Assembly (NCBI GenBank): GCA_946414115.1
Contig: CAMKNF010000010.1
Coordinates: 1 to 25,205, forward strand
Direction of reading: 5' to 3'
DNA from: an uncultured Ruminococcus sp.
GTDB lineage: Bacteria; Bacillota; Clostridia; Oscillospirales; Acutalibacteraceae
Length of the DNA stretch: 25,205 nt
The notes beneath the pieces were generated by a model that had not been told where the DNA came from, searched no databases, and was given only the letters and a program-made list of their open reading frames with translations. The translations under genes were made by a program, and so were the position numbers. Every line of letters starts with the position of its first letter. Position 1 is the first letter of the stretch. Shown here one piece after another: positions 14,187 through 23,600 of this stretch.

Positions 14187-15440
14187 TTATTGATTAACTT
14201 CAAATTGTTTCAGCTTTGAATAAAGCATTTCATCGACAACCGCCTCAATTTCCAAGCCCTCGGAAACGTATTCCTCACAGATTAGCGTACCTTTTGTGCG
14301 GATTTCGTTTGCAAGTCCTGCGTTTGCAAAGGGAATGAGCAGCTTTACACGCTTCATTCTGACGGGAAGATTATCGTCAATCGCCTGCAAGAGCCTGTCT
14401 ATTCCGGTACCGTTCTTTGCACTTATACGTATATATGAGCGAAAATCCTGTGCCAAAACTTCGTACTGTACCAAATCGCACTTATTCAGAACTGTGATAA
14501 TCGGTCTGTCACCACAGCCGAGGGATTCAAGCAAGTCGGTTGTGACCTGCATATGCGTTCTCGCTTCTTCGCTTGATGCGTCACATACATTCAAAATTAT
14601 ATCCGACTGTGCCGCCTCTTCAAGCGTTGAGCGGAACGCTTCAACAAGGTGGTGCGGAAGTCTGCGCACAAGACCTACTGTGTCAATCAGCATTACCGTT
14701 ACTCCGCTTGGCAGTTTCAGCGCACGTGAGGTCGGGTCGAGCGTTGCAAAAAGCTTGTCCTGCGCAAGCACGCCTGCATCGGTCAGGTAGTTCATCAGCG
14801 TTGACTTTCCTGCGTTTGTGTAGCCGACGATTGCAACGGTGATTACGCCGTCCTTTTCTCGCCTTTTGCGGAGCATATTGCGGTGCTTTTCAAGGTCAGC
14901 AAGCTCTTCCTTAAGCGTTTCCATTCTGCGCCTGATGTGACGTCTGTCGGTTTCAAGCTTTGTTTCGCCCGGACCTCTTGTGCCGATACCGCCGCCAAGT
15001 CTTGACATTGCAATGCCCTTTCCCGTAAGGCGAGGGAGCATATATTTCAGCTGTGCAAGCTCAACCTGAAGCTTGCCCTCCTTTGAACGTGCTCGCTGTG
15101 CAAAAATATCGAGAATCAGCGTTGTGCGGTCAATTACCCTAACGTCAGTTTCGGCTTCCATATTTTTAATCTGAGTAGGCGAAAGCTCGCTGTCAGCTAC
15201 GATTAAATCTATCTCCTGCGCATTGCAGATTTCTGTGATTTCGGCAAGCTTGCCCGTTCCGACATACGTAGCGGTTTCAACCTTATTTAAGTTCTGCGTT
15301 ACAGAAAAAATAGGGTCTGCTCCCGCACTTTTTACAAGTTCAGACAGTTCCTCAAGAGAAGCCTGTGCGTCATATTCTCCCGTATCAACGCTGACAAGCA
15401 GTGCACGTGTAATTTTTTCTTCATTGCTTTTAAGTTCCAT
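14187..15440 (-). CDS. hflX: ribosome-associated GTPase HflX
   Basis: HflX is a GTPase that splits stalled or hibernating 70S ribosomes, often under heat or antibiotic stress. The 417 residues show the HflX N-terminal domain (about 1-130, with ATYVGTGKLAEI) and a coiled-coil linker (about 163-195, rich in R, E and K). The glycine-rich SRLGGGIGTRGPGETKLE block (146-163) is a family mark. The G domain has G1 GYTNAGKS (206-213), G3 DTVG (253-256), G4 NKCD (319-322) and G5 SAK (340-342). The start is ATG with AGGAG 5 nt upstream. It follows the small membrane protein by 25 nt on the same strand, so they are probably co-transcribed. Confidence 0.96.
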   Translation of the reverse strand: MELKSNEEKITRALLVSVDTGEYDAQASLEELSELVKSAGADPIFSVTQNLNKVETATYVGTGKLAEITEICNAQEIDLIVADSELSPTQIKNMEAETDVRVIDRTTLILDIFAQRARSKEGKLQVELAQLKYMLPRLTGKGIAMSRLGGGIGTRGPGETKLETDRRHIRRRMETLKEELADLEKHRNMLRKRREKDGVITVAIVGYTNAGKSTLMNYLTDAGVLAQDKLFATLDPTSRALKLPSGVTVMLIDTVGLVRRLPHHLVEAFRSTLEEAAQSDIILNVCDASSEEARTHMQVTTDLLESLGCGDRPIITVLNKCDLVQYEVLAQDFRSYIRISAKNGTGIDRLLQAIDDNLPVRMKRVKLLIPFANAGLANEIRTKGTLICEEYVSEGLEIEAVVDEMLYSKLKQFEVNQ

Positions 15441-15465
15441 TTTTTCTCCTAAAAATACTGTTAAA

Positions 15466-15786
15466 TTAATTCAAAATAGCCATTGCCCACATAATAGGAG
15501 TGAGTAATATACAAACAGCTAAAAATATTTTGATAATTATTCTGTATATTGAAAAGCTGAGATATTGTTTTTCGCTAAATTCTAACTTTGCTTTTTCTTC
15601 ATAATCTTTGGTTAAAAAATCATCTTTAAGAAAATTGATAATCAAAAATTCATACGTCAAAAATATTGCAATAGGAAAATATACATTCATTTCTTTTTCT
15701 GGCGCAAGCGAAACTATAACTATCGAAATAAAAGAAATAAAAATTCCGACTATCATTCCGATATGTATTTTCCATAATTTACGCAT
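15466..15786 (-). CDS. small hydrophobic membrane protein of unknown function
   Basis: I do not recognise a family. From ATG 15786 it has 106 residues, with three likely membrane helices: about 8-27 (IGMIVGIFISFISIVIVSLA), about 35-51 (YFPIAIFLTYEFLIINFL), and about 82-103 (RIIIKIFLAVCILLTPIMWAM), separated by a charged loop (DDFLTKDYEEKAKLEFSEKQY). An in-frame ATG at 15801 has no ribosome binding site; GGGAG lies 8 nt before 15786. The gene is more AT-rich than hflX and its other neighbours, which may mean relaxed selection or acquisition. It is the first gene of the hflX unit, downstream of the promoter at 15870-15898. Confidence 0.7.
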   Translation of the reverse strand: MRKLWKIHIGMIVGIFISFISIVIVSLAPEKEMNVYFPIAIFLTYEFLIINFLKDDFLTKDYEEKAKLEFSEKQYLSFSIYRIIIKIFLAVCILLTPIMWAMAILN

Positions 15787-15848
15787 TTTCAACACTCCCA
15801 TAAATACAAATTCAAATGATTGATTTCATAAATCTTCATTTCTAACGC

Positions 15849-15877
15849 TTTACTATTTTTCCAATTAGTAGTATAAT
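15849..15877 (+). promoter_or_regulatory. probable promoter of nadBC
   Basis: TTTACT (15849-15854), 17 nt, then TATAAT (15872-15877). The -10 is perfect, the -35 matches 4 of 6. It overlaps the divergent promoter on the minus strand. The leader is about 60 nt and contains the inverted repeat at 15892-15913. Confidence 0.6.
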
Positions 15878-15898
15878 ATATCAGTATTAATTTGTAAA
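15870..15898 (-). promoter_or_regulatory. promoter of the small-membrane-protein/hflX unit
   Basis: On the minus strand TTTACA (15893-15898), 17 nt, then TATACT (15870-15875). The -35 lies inside the left arm of the inverted repeat 15892-15913, so a protein bound there would block this promoter. Confidence 0.55.
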
Positions 15899-15913
15899 TG
15901 ACAGACTTTACAA
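15892..15913. promoter_or_regulatory. inverted repeat, possible operator between nadB and the hflX unit
   Basis: TTGTAAA (15892-15898) and TTTACAA (15907-15913) are perfect 7 bp arms around 8 bases (TGACAGAC), the spacing of a dimeric repressor site on one helix face. It lies downstream of the nadB -10 and over the -35 of the divergent promoter. NAD-synthesis operons of Firmicutes are often controlled by NiaR/YrxA; whether this is such a site is inference. Confidence 0.45.
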
Positions 15914-15943
15914 TTTATCAAATATTTTTCCGAGGTCTTATAT

Positions 15944-17413
15944 ATGGATAAAAAATATGACGTCATTATCGTCGGCACAGGTGCGGCAGGCTTATATGCG
16001 GCGCTGAATTTTCCAAAGGACATAAGCGTTCTGCTCGTTTCAAAGCGTGATTTGCCGCTTTCAAACAGCTCGCTCGCACAGGGCGGCGTTGCTTGCGTAC
16101 TTGATACCGTTCACGACAACTACAAGCTTCATATCAACGACACGCTGATTGCAGGAAAGTATAAAAACAACCTTTCCGCCGTTGAAAAGCTCGTTTCGGA
16201 AGGTCCTGCCGATGTGATGAGAATAAAGGAGCTGGGTGTTGATTTCGACCTCAACCCCGACGGTACTATGTGCAAAACACTTGAGGCAGGTCACAGCCGC
16301 CACAGAATTGTTCACCATAAGGACTCAACAGGCAAGGCTATTGTTGACGGACTGATTGACGTTGTACGCACTCTGCCTAATGTTACTATTTGCGATAATG
16401 CGCTTGTATATTCAATCGACAAGGCTCTGCACGGCTTTTACATCAGCATTTTAAAGGACGGTAAAAGCTATCATTACGGATGTAATTACTGCCTGCTTGC
16501 AACGGGCGGAATAGGCAGAGTTTATAAATACACGACAAATTCCGCAATTGCAACAGGTGACGGAATTGCGTTTGCATATTTGCTTGGCGCAAAGATAAGC
16601 CACCTTTCACGTGTGCAGTTCCACCCAACGGCTTTTGCCGCCGATAAGGACAGAGAGCGTTTCCTGATAAGCGAGGCTGTTCGTGGAGAAGGCGCTGTTT
16701 TGCTCAACTGCAACGGAGAACGCTTTGCATTTGACTATGACAGCAGGGGAGAGCTTGCTCCGAGGGACGTTGTTTCAAACGCAATTATCAGGGAGTCGAT
16801 TAAGACAAAGAGCGAGAAATTCTACCTTGACATTACGGACAAGCCTGCCGAATTTGTCAAAGAGAGATTTCCCATGATTTATTCAAGATGTCTTGAAGAG
16901 GGCGTTGACATTACCAAAGACAGGATTCCCGTCTTTCCGTGCCAGCACTACCTTATGGGCGGCATCAACGTTGACCTTGATGCCAAAACCTCGATTGACG
17001 GACTCTACGCCGCAGGAGAATGTTCTCATACAGGCGTTCACGGAGCAAACAGGCTTGCAAGCAATTCACTGCTTGAGGCTCTTGTATTTTCACGTGCGGC
17101 GGCACAGGACATTACACGCAGAATTGAAAAATACGGCAGAAAGCCGCTCGGAAACGAGCCTGCCTATAAACCTGTTGAGGGAAAATCTATACCTCACGGT
17201 TTCCGTTCACAGATAAGAGAAATTTTACAGGACGCTTACTTTGTAATTCCAAAGCCTGAAAAGTACGACGAAAGCTATGAAAAAGTCGAAAAAATCGTTG
17301 ACGCACTTTTCAGCGAGGACTACGAAATCACATCTGACCTTATTGAAGCCAGAAGCATAGCAATTGTTGCAAGCATAATTCTTGAAGAAGTACGGGAGGG
17401 CATTAACCTATGA
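15944..17413 (+). CDS. nadB: L-aspartate oxidase
   Basis: NadB oxidises L-aspartate to iminoaspartate, the first step of de novo NAD synthesis; in anaerobes fumarate can be the electron acceptor. The 489 residues include the N-terminal FAD dinucleotide fold (IIVGTGAAGLYAALNF), the SLAQGGVACV motif near 46-55, the EAGHSRHRIVH segment, the HPTAF motif and GGINVDLDAKTSIDGLYAAGE, all hallmarks of the family. The length is slightly below 510-540, with a shortened C-terminal helical region. The start ATG has GAGG 8 nt upstream. nadC follows with a 4 nt overlap. nadA, which makes quinolinate from iminoaspartate, is not adjacent on either side. Confidence 0.95.
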   Translation: MDKKYDVIIVGTGAAGLYAALNFPKDISVLLVSKRDLPLSNSSLAQGGVACVLDTVHDNYKLHINDTLIAGKYKNNLSAVEKLVSEGPADVMRIKELGVDFDLNPDGTMCKTLEAGHSRHRIVHHKDSTGKAIVDGLIDVVRTLPNVTICDNALVYSIDKALHGFYISILKDGKSYHYGCNYCLLATGGIGRVYKYTTNSAIATGDGIAFAYLLGAKISHLSRVQFHPTAFAADKDRERFLISEAVRGEGAVLLNCNGERFAFDYDSRGELAPRDVVSNAIIRESIKTKSEKFYLDITDKPAEFVKERFPMIYSRCLEEGVDITKDRIPVFPCQHYLMGGINVDLDAKTSIDGLYAAGECSHTGVHGANRLASNSLLEALVFSRAAAQDITRRIEKYGRKPLGNEPAYKPVEGKSIPHGFRSQIREILQDAYFVIPKPEKYDESYEKVEKIVDALFSEDYEITSDLIEARSIAIVASIILEEVREGINL

Positions 17414-18252
17414 TTTTAAACAGCATTTACGTTGACAACCTTATCAAAACAGCACTGCTTGAGGATATTAACTACCTCGACACGACAACCGATTATCTGA
17501 TTGAGGAGGAGCAGGAAAACACTGCAAAATTCCTTGCAAAGAGCGACGGCGTACTCTGCGGACTTGAAGTTGCATTAAGAGTATTTGAGATTTTACAGCC
17601 GTCAGGGTTTGAAGCAAAGGTTTTCAAAAAAGACGGCGACAAGCTTACTAAAGGCGACATTATCGCAGAAATTCACGGCAAGACAAGAACAATTTTAAAG
17701 GGAGAGCGCACTGCACTCAACCTCATTCAGCATATGAGCGGTGTTGCAACGGCAACAAACAAGGCGGTTGAGCTTGTAAAGGGCACTAACGCTTCAATCG
17801 CCGATACGAGAAAAACTCTGCCGGGATTAAGACCTCTGCAAAAGTATGCGGTAACAGTCGGCGGCGGAAGAAATCACCGCTACAATCTGTCGGACGCCGC
17901 AATGCTTAAGGACAACCACGTTGATGCAGGCGGCGGAATTGCAAATGCTGTCGCAAAGCTCAAGACAAAGCTCGGTCATATGACGAAAATTGAGCTTGAG
18001 GTAAGAAATCTTGACGAGCTACAGCAGGCTCTTGACGCCAAGGTTGACGTAATTATGCTTGATAATATGAGCACAGAGATGATGAAAAGGGCTGTTGAGA
18101 TTACCGACGGCAGAGCGTTGCTTGAGGCAAGCGGCGGAATAACAGACGAAAGACTGCGTGAAATTGCCGAAACCGGAGTTGACATTATCTCAATGGGTGC
18201 ACTCACTCACTCGGTAACAGCGTTTGACATATCACTTAAAATTGCAGACTAA
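17410..18252 (+). CDS. nadC: quinolinate phosphoribosyltransferase (carboxylating)
   Basis: NadC converts quinolinate and PRPP to nicotinate mononucleotide, releasing CO2. The 280 residues match the family. Conserved blocks are ERTALNLIQHMSGVAT, the ADTRKTLPGLRPLQKYAV segment (the TRKTxPGxR PRPP/quinolinate site), GGGRNHRYNLSDAAMLKDNH, KIELEVRNLDE, and the C-terminal LEASGGI and MGALTHS motifs of the alpha/beta barrel. Its ATG overlaps the nadB stop (ATGA), so the two are translationally coupled. The gene ends with TAA, and a small hairpin follows. Confidence 0.97.
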   Translation: MILNSIYVDNLIKTALLEDINYLDTTTDYLIEEEQENTAKFLAKSDGVLCGLEVALRVFEILQPSGFEAKVFKKDGDKLTKGDIIAEIHGKTRTILKGERTALNLIQHMSGVATATNKAVELVKGTNASIADTRKTLPGLRPLQKYAVTVGGGRNHRYNLSDAAMLKDNHVDAGGGIANAVAKLKTKLGHMTKIELEVRNLDELQQALDAKVDVIMLDNMSTEMMKRAVEITDGRALLEASGGITDERLREIAETGVDIISMGALTHSVTAFDISLKIAD

Positions 18253-18261
18253 TAAACATAT

Positions 18262-18283
18262 GGGAACAGCTATGGTTGTTCCC
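18262..18283 (+). terminator. weak hairpin terminator after nadC
   Basis: GGGAACA (18262-18268) and TGTTCCC (18277-18283) pair across an 8-base loop, followed by TTCATTT rather than a clean T-run. It ends the nadBC unit at best partly. Confidence 0.5.
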
Positions 18284-18377
18284 TTCATTTGTGCACTATT
18301 ACGAGGTATTTTATTGCCAAATCCGCTTTAATTTGGATAAAACGACAAATACAGACAATAACATAGCAATTTTTTTG

Positions 18378-18406
18378 TTGAGCTATAGGAGAAAATATGT
18401 TATTAT
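18378..18406 (+). promoter_or_regulatory. probable promoter of the debranching enzyme gene
   Basis: TTGAGC (18378-18383), 17 nt, then TATTAT (18401-18406), about 50 nt before the start codon. The rest of the 203 bp gap after nadC is AT-rich, with the weak hairpin and no other clear element. Confidence 0.5.
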
Positions 18407-18455
18407 TTTCATAGTGTTTGCCATTACGGCAACAATATTTGGGGAGGAATATGGG

Positions 18456-20543
18456 ATGTTAAGGGATTTAAAACCGACCGACAGGGTATGCGGTTTTGAT
18501 GTACGTCCGGGTCATTATCTTGTAAACGGCGCAACGCCTGTTCGAGGAGGGGTTAATTTTACGATAACCTCTTTTTCTGCTACCTCGTGCACGCTTCTGC
18601 TTTTTAAACCGCTTGAAAAGGAACCCTACGCAAGGATTCCCTTTCCCGAGTCCTATAAAATCGGCAAAACTTACTCAATGATTGTTTTCGGCTTGGAAAT
18701 TAATGAGTTTGAGTACGCTTACTCGCTTGACGGTCCGTATGACGAAAGCAAGGGCTTGCTTTTTGATAAAGACAGATATGTACTTGACCCTTACGCAAAG
18801 GCTGTAACAGGTCAGAGCGGATGGGGCAACAAGCAGGAAAGCGAATGCACATATAAAGCCAGGGTTGTTTCAAACGATTATGACTGGGGCAATTTTAAAA
18901 AGACAAATCTTCCGCTTGAAGAGCTTATTATATATGAAATGCACGTCAGGGGCTTTACTCAGGACAAGTCGTCAGGCGTAAAGCATAACGGCACATTTGC
19001 AGGAATAAGAGAGAAAATCCCCTATCTTAAGGAGCTTGGCATCAATGCTGTTGAGCTTATGCCGATTTTTGAATTTGACGAAATGGGCTCATCACGTACA
19101 TTTAACGGTGAAAAGCTGTTTGATTACTGGGGCTACAATACAGTTTGTTTCTTTGCTCCGAACACAAGCTACGAGTCCGACCACGAGCATAACCGTGAGG
19201 GCAGAGAGCTTAAAAGCCTTATCCGTGAATTGCAGGAAAACGGAATCGAAGTTATTCTGGACGTTGTTTTCAATCACACTGCCGAGGGCAACGAATTAGG
19301 TCCTCACTTCTCATTCAAGGGACTTGACAACAACATTTACTATATGCTTACTCCCGATGGCAAATATTATAATTTCAGCGGTTGCGGAAATGTACTCAAC
19401 TGCAATCACCCGATGGTACAGCAGTTTATTCTGAATTGTCTGCGTTACTGGGTTGCACAGTACAGGGTTGACGGTTTCCGTTTTGACCTTGCGTCAATCC
19501 TCGGACGTAACGAGGACGGCTCTCCTATGGACAAACCGCCTCTGCTTAAGAGCCTTGCGTTTGACCCGATTTTAAGCAACGTAAAGCTGATTGCCGAGGC
19601 TTGGGACGCAGGCGGACTTTATCAGGTTGGAAGCTTCCCATCGTGGAACAGATGGGCTGAATGGAACGGAAAATACCGTGACGATATGCGCAGATTCTTA
19701 AAGGGTGACGACAACCTTGCCTGGGCGGCGGCTCACAGGCTGACAGGTTCAAAGGATCTCTACGACCCTGCTTACAGGGGCAACAATGCATCGGTAAACT
19801 TCATTACATGTCACGACGGTTTTACCCTTTACGATATGTACTCATACAACGAAAAGCACAACTACAAAAACGGTTGGAACAACACCGACGGCGCAAACGA
19901 CAACAACAGCTGGAACTGCGGCGCTGAGGGCGAAACAGGCGACAGGAATGTAAACGAGTTGCGCCGTAAGATGTGCAAAAACGCTTTTGCAACGCTTATG
20001 TGCAGTCGTGGTGCGGCTCTGTTCCTTGCAGGCGATGAATTCTGCAATACACAATTTGGCAACAACAACGCCTACTGTCAGGACAACATTACTTCGTGGC
20101 TCGACTGGAGCAGAAAAGAAAAGTACAACGATGTTTTTGAATTTTTCAAATATATGATTTCATTCCGCAAGCGTTTTCACGTTATTACGGCTAACAGACG
20201 TGAGGCAACTTGCAGTCTGCCGCCCGAAAGCATACATTCCTGCATTCCGTGGAACACCGAGTTTGACTCAAACACACGAATGATTGGCGTAATGTACGCA
20301 GGTGCAGACAGCAAAAATCCGGCACTTGATGAGATTGTATATTTCGGAATCAACGCATACTGGAACGACGTTAACGTTGAGCTGCCGGCTCTTCCGACAG
20401 GGTATGTATGGAAGCTCTATGTTGATACAGGCAGAAACCAAGACGACGTAATCACAGAAGATAAAAACATTCTTCTTTACAACCGCAGAATCACAATGCA
20501 CGGCAGAACAGTAATCGCCGCCGTTGCACAAAAACAATATTGA
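18456..20543 (+). CDS. glycogen/starch debranching enzyme, GlgX/isoamylase type (GH13)
   Basis: A cytoplasmic alpha-1,6-glucosidase of 695 residues, cutting branch points of glycogen or limit dextrins. It has an N-terminal CBM48-like domain (about 1-140) and a GH13 (beta/alpha)8 barrel. The four GH13 regions are visible: I DVVFNHTAEG (269-278), II GFRFDLAS with nucleophile D344, III LIAEAWDAGG with acid/base E381, and IV NFITCHDGFT with D454. No signal peptide is present. The frame is open further upstream, but only the ATG at 18456 has a GGGGAGG site at normal spacing and the CBM48 start. GlgX and isoamylase differ mainly in substrate length preference, which the sequence does not settle. 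It ends at the terminator before the convergent protease gene. Confidence 0.93.
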   Translation: MLRDLKPTDRVCGFDVRPGHYLVNGATPVRGGVNFTITSFSATSCTLLLFKPLEKEPYARIPFPESYKIGKTYSMIVFGLEINEFEYAYSLDGPYDESKGLLFDKDRYVLDPYAKAVTGQSGWGNKQESECTYKARVVSNDYDWGNFKKTNLPLEELIIYEMHVRGFTQDKSSGVKHNGTFAGIREKIPYLKELGINAVELMPIFEFDEMGSSRTFNGEKLFDYWGYNTVCFFAPNTSYESDHEHNREGRELKSLIRELQENGIEVILDVVFNHTAEGNELGPHFSFKGLDNNIYYMLTPDGKYYNFSGCGNVLNCNHPMVQQFILNCLRYWVAQYRVDGFRFDLASILGRNEDGSPMDKPPLLKSLAFDPILSNVKLIAEAWDAGGLYQVGSFPSWNRWAEWNGKYRDDMRRFLKGDDNLAWAAAHRLTGSKDLYDPAYRGNNASVNFITCHDGFTLYDMYSYNEKHNYKNGWNNTDGANDNNSWNCGAEGETGDRNVNELRRKMCKNAFATLMCSRGAALFLAGDEFCNTQFGNNNAYCQDNITSWLDWSRKEKYNDVFEFFKYMISFRKRFHVITANRREATCSLPPESIHSCIPWNTEFDSNTRMIGVMYAGADSKNPALDEIVYFGINAYWNDVNVELPALPTGYVWKLYVDTGRNQDDVITEDKNILLYNRRITMHGRTVIAAVAQKQY

Positions 20544-20559
20544 TAATTCAGCATAAATC

Positions 20560-20596
20560 AATAAATACCACCCGTTTTTGATGGGTGGTATTTATT
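20560..20596. terminator. bidirectional rho-independent terminator
   Basis: AATAAATACCACCC (20560-20573) pairs with GGGTGGTATTTATT (20583-20596), a perfect 14 bp stem with a 9-base loop. A T-run follows on the plus strand and the A-rich left arm gives a U-tract on the minus strand. It separates the debranching enzyme from the convergent protease gene. Confidence 0.93.
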
Positions 20597-20638
20597 TTGT
20601 TCAGTTGATTAACTGTAAACATTCAATTCCAAATTAAC

Positions 20639-23600
20639 TTATCCTGCCGCAGTATCCTCAAGCGTATCTCTAAGCCCTGCAAGATATTTCTGGATTTCTG
20701 TAGCATTTCTGACATCAATTGTGCCGAATATACCACCTACAATTGCGTTACAGAGTTGTACAGGTGAAAGCTCAGTGTCGCCGACAATCCATTTTTCAAC
20801 GAGCGTAACGTCTAAAATGCTTATCGTGCCATCCAGATTAACGTCACCTTTCATAAACATACCATAGTCAAAAAGCTCGCCTGTTGCTACTCTTTCCTGC
20901 GTTTCCAAATCAACAAATTTCAAGCCGTATTTGTCGGCATAGCTCTTTGCCGCAGTATCTTTATAACCGTTAATTACAAAGCCAGGAACCATAATCGCTC
21001 TGGAGTCAAGCTCGTACATTTCGGTAAATGCAAAGGCGTTTTCCTCGATTTCTTCAATGTTTCTGCCAAGCGTTACGCTTTTAAGGGAGCAGTGCGAAAA
21101 AGCTCTGTTACATATTTTTTGAACGCTGTCGGGCAGGATAATGTCACACAAATTCATACATTTGTAAAATGCTCTTTCACCGATTTCAACAAGTGAGTTT
21201 CCGAAATCAATATTTTTAAGCTTTGTGCAGTTTCCGAAAGCGTAACCGCCGATTGATTCAAGGCTGTCGGGCAGTTTTACATCCGTCAGTTCAGGACATT
21301 CGCTGAACGCTCCTCCCTCAAGCTTTTCAACACCTTCTTCAACAACAACCTTTTTCAGCGCAGGCATTCCCGTAAAAGCACCGGAAGAAATGCTCTTGAT
21401 TTGCCCCGGAATTGTTACTGAAGTAATTTTATCTGAATACGTTATATTTGAGCTGAAAGACTCTGAAAAGCCTGAAATTGTCTTTCCGAACATCTCCCCG
21501 GGAATTACCAGCTCGGGTGAATCACCGCTGTAGCTAAGCAGGAATAACTCACCTGTTTCAAGGTCGCCCGTAACGCCGTAATTGCCGCTTTCGGACATAT
21601 CGCAGACCAGAGTAAGGTAAATATCTCCGCTTGTTTCATCAACTACATACGCATTGCCGTCATATGACAACGGCTTTCCGTTAGCCTCGGCAGAGGTGAT
21701 TTTGCCGATAAAGCTTTCTACCGTACATTTGCCGTCTGCCAATTTAATTCTCGGCACTCCGCCTTCGCCCGATGTCAACAAAGATACTGTCAGATTTTCG
21801 TCGTAAAGCATATTCTCGGAATAAAGCTCTGTGCCTTTTGATGTGCAGTTTTCGGTTGTCGTTTCAAAGCCGTTTAAAAAGTAAAGTCCTGCACTGTTTA
21901 CACCGTAAACCTTTGCATTTGTAATGTCGCAGTCAGTCAGCTTACACCCCGACAGATACGCACCTATAATTGCGCCTGATTTTGCATTTACCTTGCAATT
22001 ATTCACGTCGCAGTTTTCAATTACAGAGTTAGTGCAGTAATTTGAAATCAGCGTTGCGCAATCTTCACCTATTACCGAACAGTTTTCAAAAACAATATTC
22101 CTGACCGTTGCTTTGTAAAGTCCGCCGAACAAGCCTGAATTATATTTCTCCGTTGAGTCAATCACAAAATTGCTCATCTTGTGACCGTTGCCGTCAAAAA
22201 TTCCGCTGAACTGTTTTTTGCTATAAATCGTGCTTATTTCTTTTCCGCCGAAGTCCAAATCAGAGCCAAGCACAATTTTATTAATATTGCTGTCGCCGTC
22301 ATCTTCTATTCTTTTAATAAGCTTGCAGTAGTCATCAACGCTGTTGACGGTAAAGGTAAAATTCCCGACCTTGTCAACACTGCATTTCAGCAGACAATAT
22401 TCGTTGTCAATGCTGTTTTGCGTAGCATTTTTATCATTTAATATTTCTTTTGCAGAATTAAGCCTTGTATTAAGCTCTTCAAGAATATCTGCACTGACAT
22501 CTTTATCGGGAGTAAGCTCCTCACCTGTCTTTACAAGCTCTTCAAGCTCTGTCCTGCGTACTTCACCGTCATTTGAAGTGTACGCCTTTATAACTGCATA
22601 TCCGCATTCCCATTTGTCGGCAACGTCAGTCCAGCTTCCGCCGTCTTTAATGCAATAGCTTCTGCCTGAAACCTCGTCCTCGCTGTTGACCTTGAAATTG
22701 AGAAGCATATCGGATTTGCCTGTAACTACAACAGAAAAATTATCCCCTGCGGAAAGCTTAATATTTTCGGGGCATTCCACAGTGTGGATTCCTGTAAAGT
22801 CAAATGAAGCGTCAAAGCTTGACAACAGCTCACCGTCCTGTGGAGAAGTAAAGCCGCTGTTAAGCTTGTAAATCTCAATTTTCACGTCAGTCGCACCGAT
22901 CGTCTGCAAGCAAACCTGCTTTAGCACTTCGTTGGACTTTGCAGTGAAAACATTGGCGGCTGACTCAACATCAAAGCCTGCCAATGCAGTAATCTGATGC
23001 TGATAGATATTGTCAAATTCATCAACGCTCTGCATTTCAAAGCTTGCGGCACAGTTTATGGGCGTTTCGTAGGACATCCAGAAATATCCCTTATATCCGT
23101 CTGCGGTACTGCAATTTTCTTCGCCCCAGCTGTTTTTGCAAAGCCATGCACCGTCACTTTGAGGCTGCATTTCGGGATTAAAATTCTCCCTGCTGTAGCT
23201 GTCGTCCCAGCCTGCAACCACCACAAGGTGAGCCTGACCGAATATACCGTCAATCGGGTTGCCGTTGTCGTAGTACGACTGCATTCCGTCAACCATATAT
23301 GTGTTTGCCGCAAAGCAACTGTAGCTAATCGCCACAGCGCCTTTTTCCATTACTGATTTCTTTATGAGCGCATTGTCTTTTGAAAGCTCGCTGTAATCCT
23401 TAAGACGATAGTCAGAGTAATAGCGAAGTCCCTCGGGACAGCCTGAATATAATTGCTCATAAGGCAGAAGGCTTTCGGGATATGCGCCAAAGCCTGCGCA
23501 CAGCCCCTGTGCTACTAAATCGGCACTGCCGCCTCCGCTTCCCTTTGAAGGGTCATTCATATAGTCACCGTAAAGCGGTGAGCTTTCGTCGTCAAAGTTG

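Noticed and set aside
14296..14790. 164-codon plus-strand ORF inside hflX
   Set aside because: It is antisense to a well-conserved GTPase and has no family features; the same applies to the long plus-strand frames in alaS, the U32 gene and the protease.
18391..18411. Five-codon mini-ORF (MLLFS) with AGGAG upstream of the debranching enzyme
   Set aside because: It overlaps the proposed -10 of the gene's own promoter and is too short to judge; probably chance.
18276..18455. 60-residue N-terminal extension of the debranching enzyme
   Set aside because: It crosses the nadC hairpin and the likely promoter, and the GGGGAGG site fits only the ATG at 18456.
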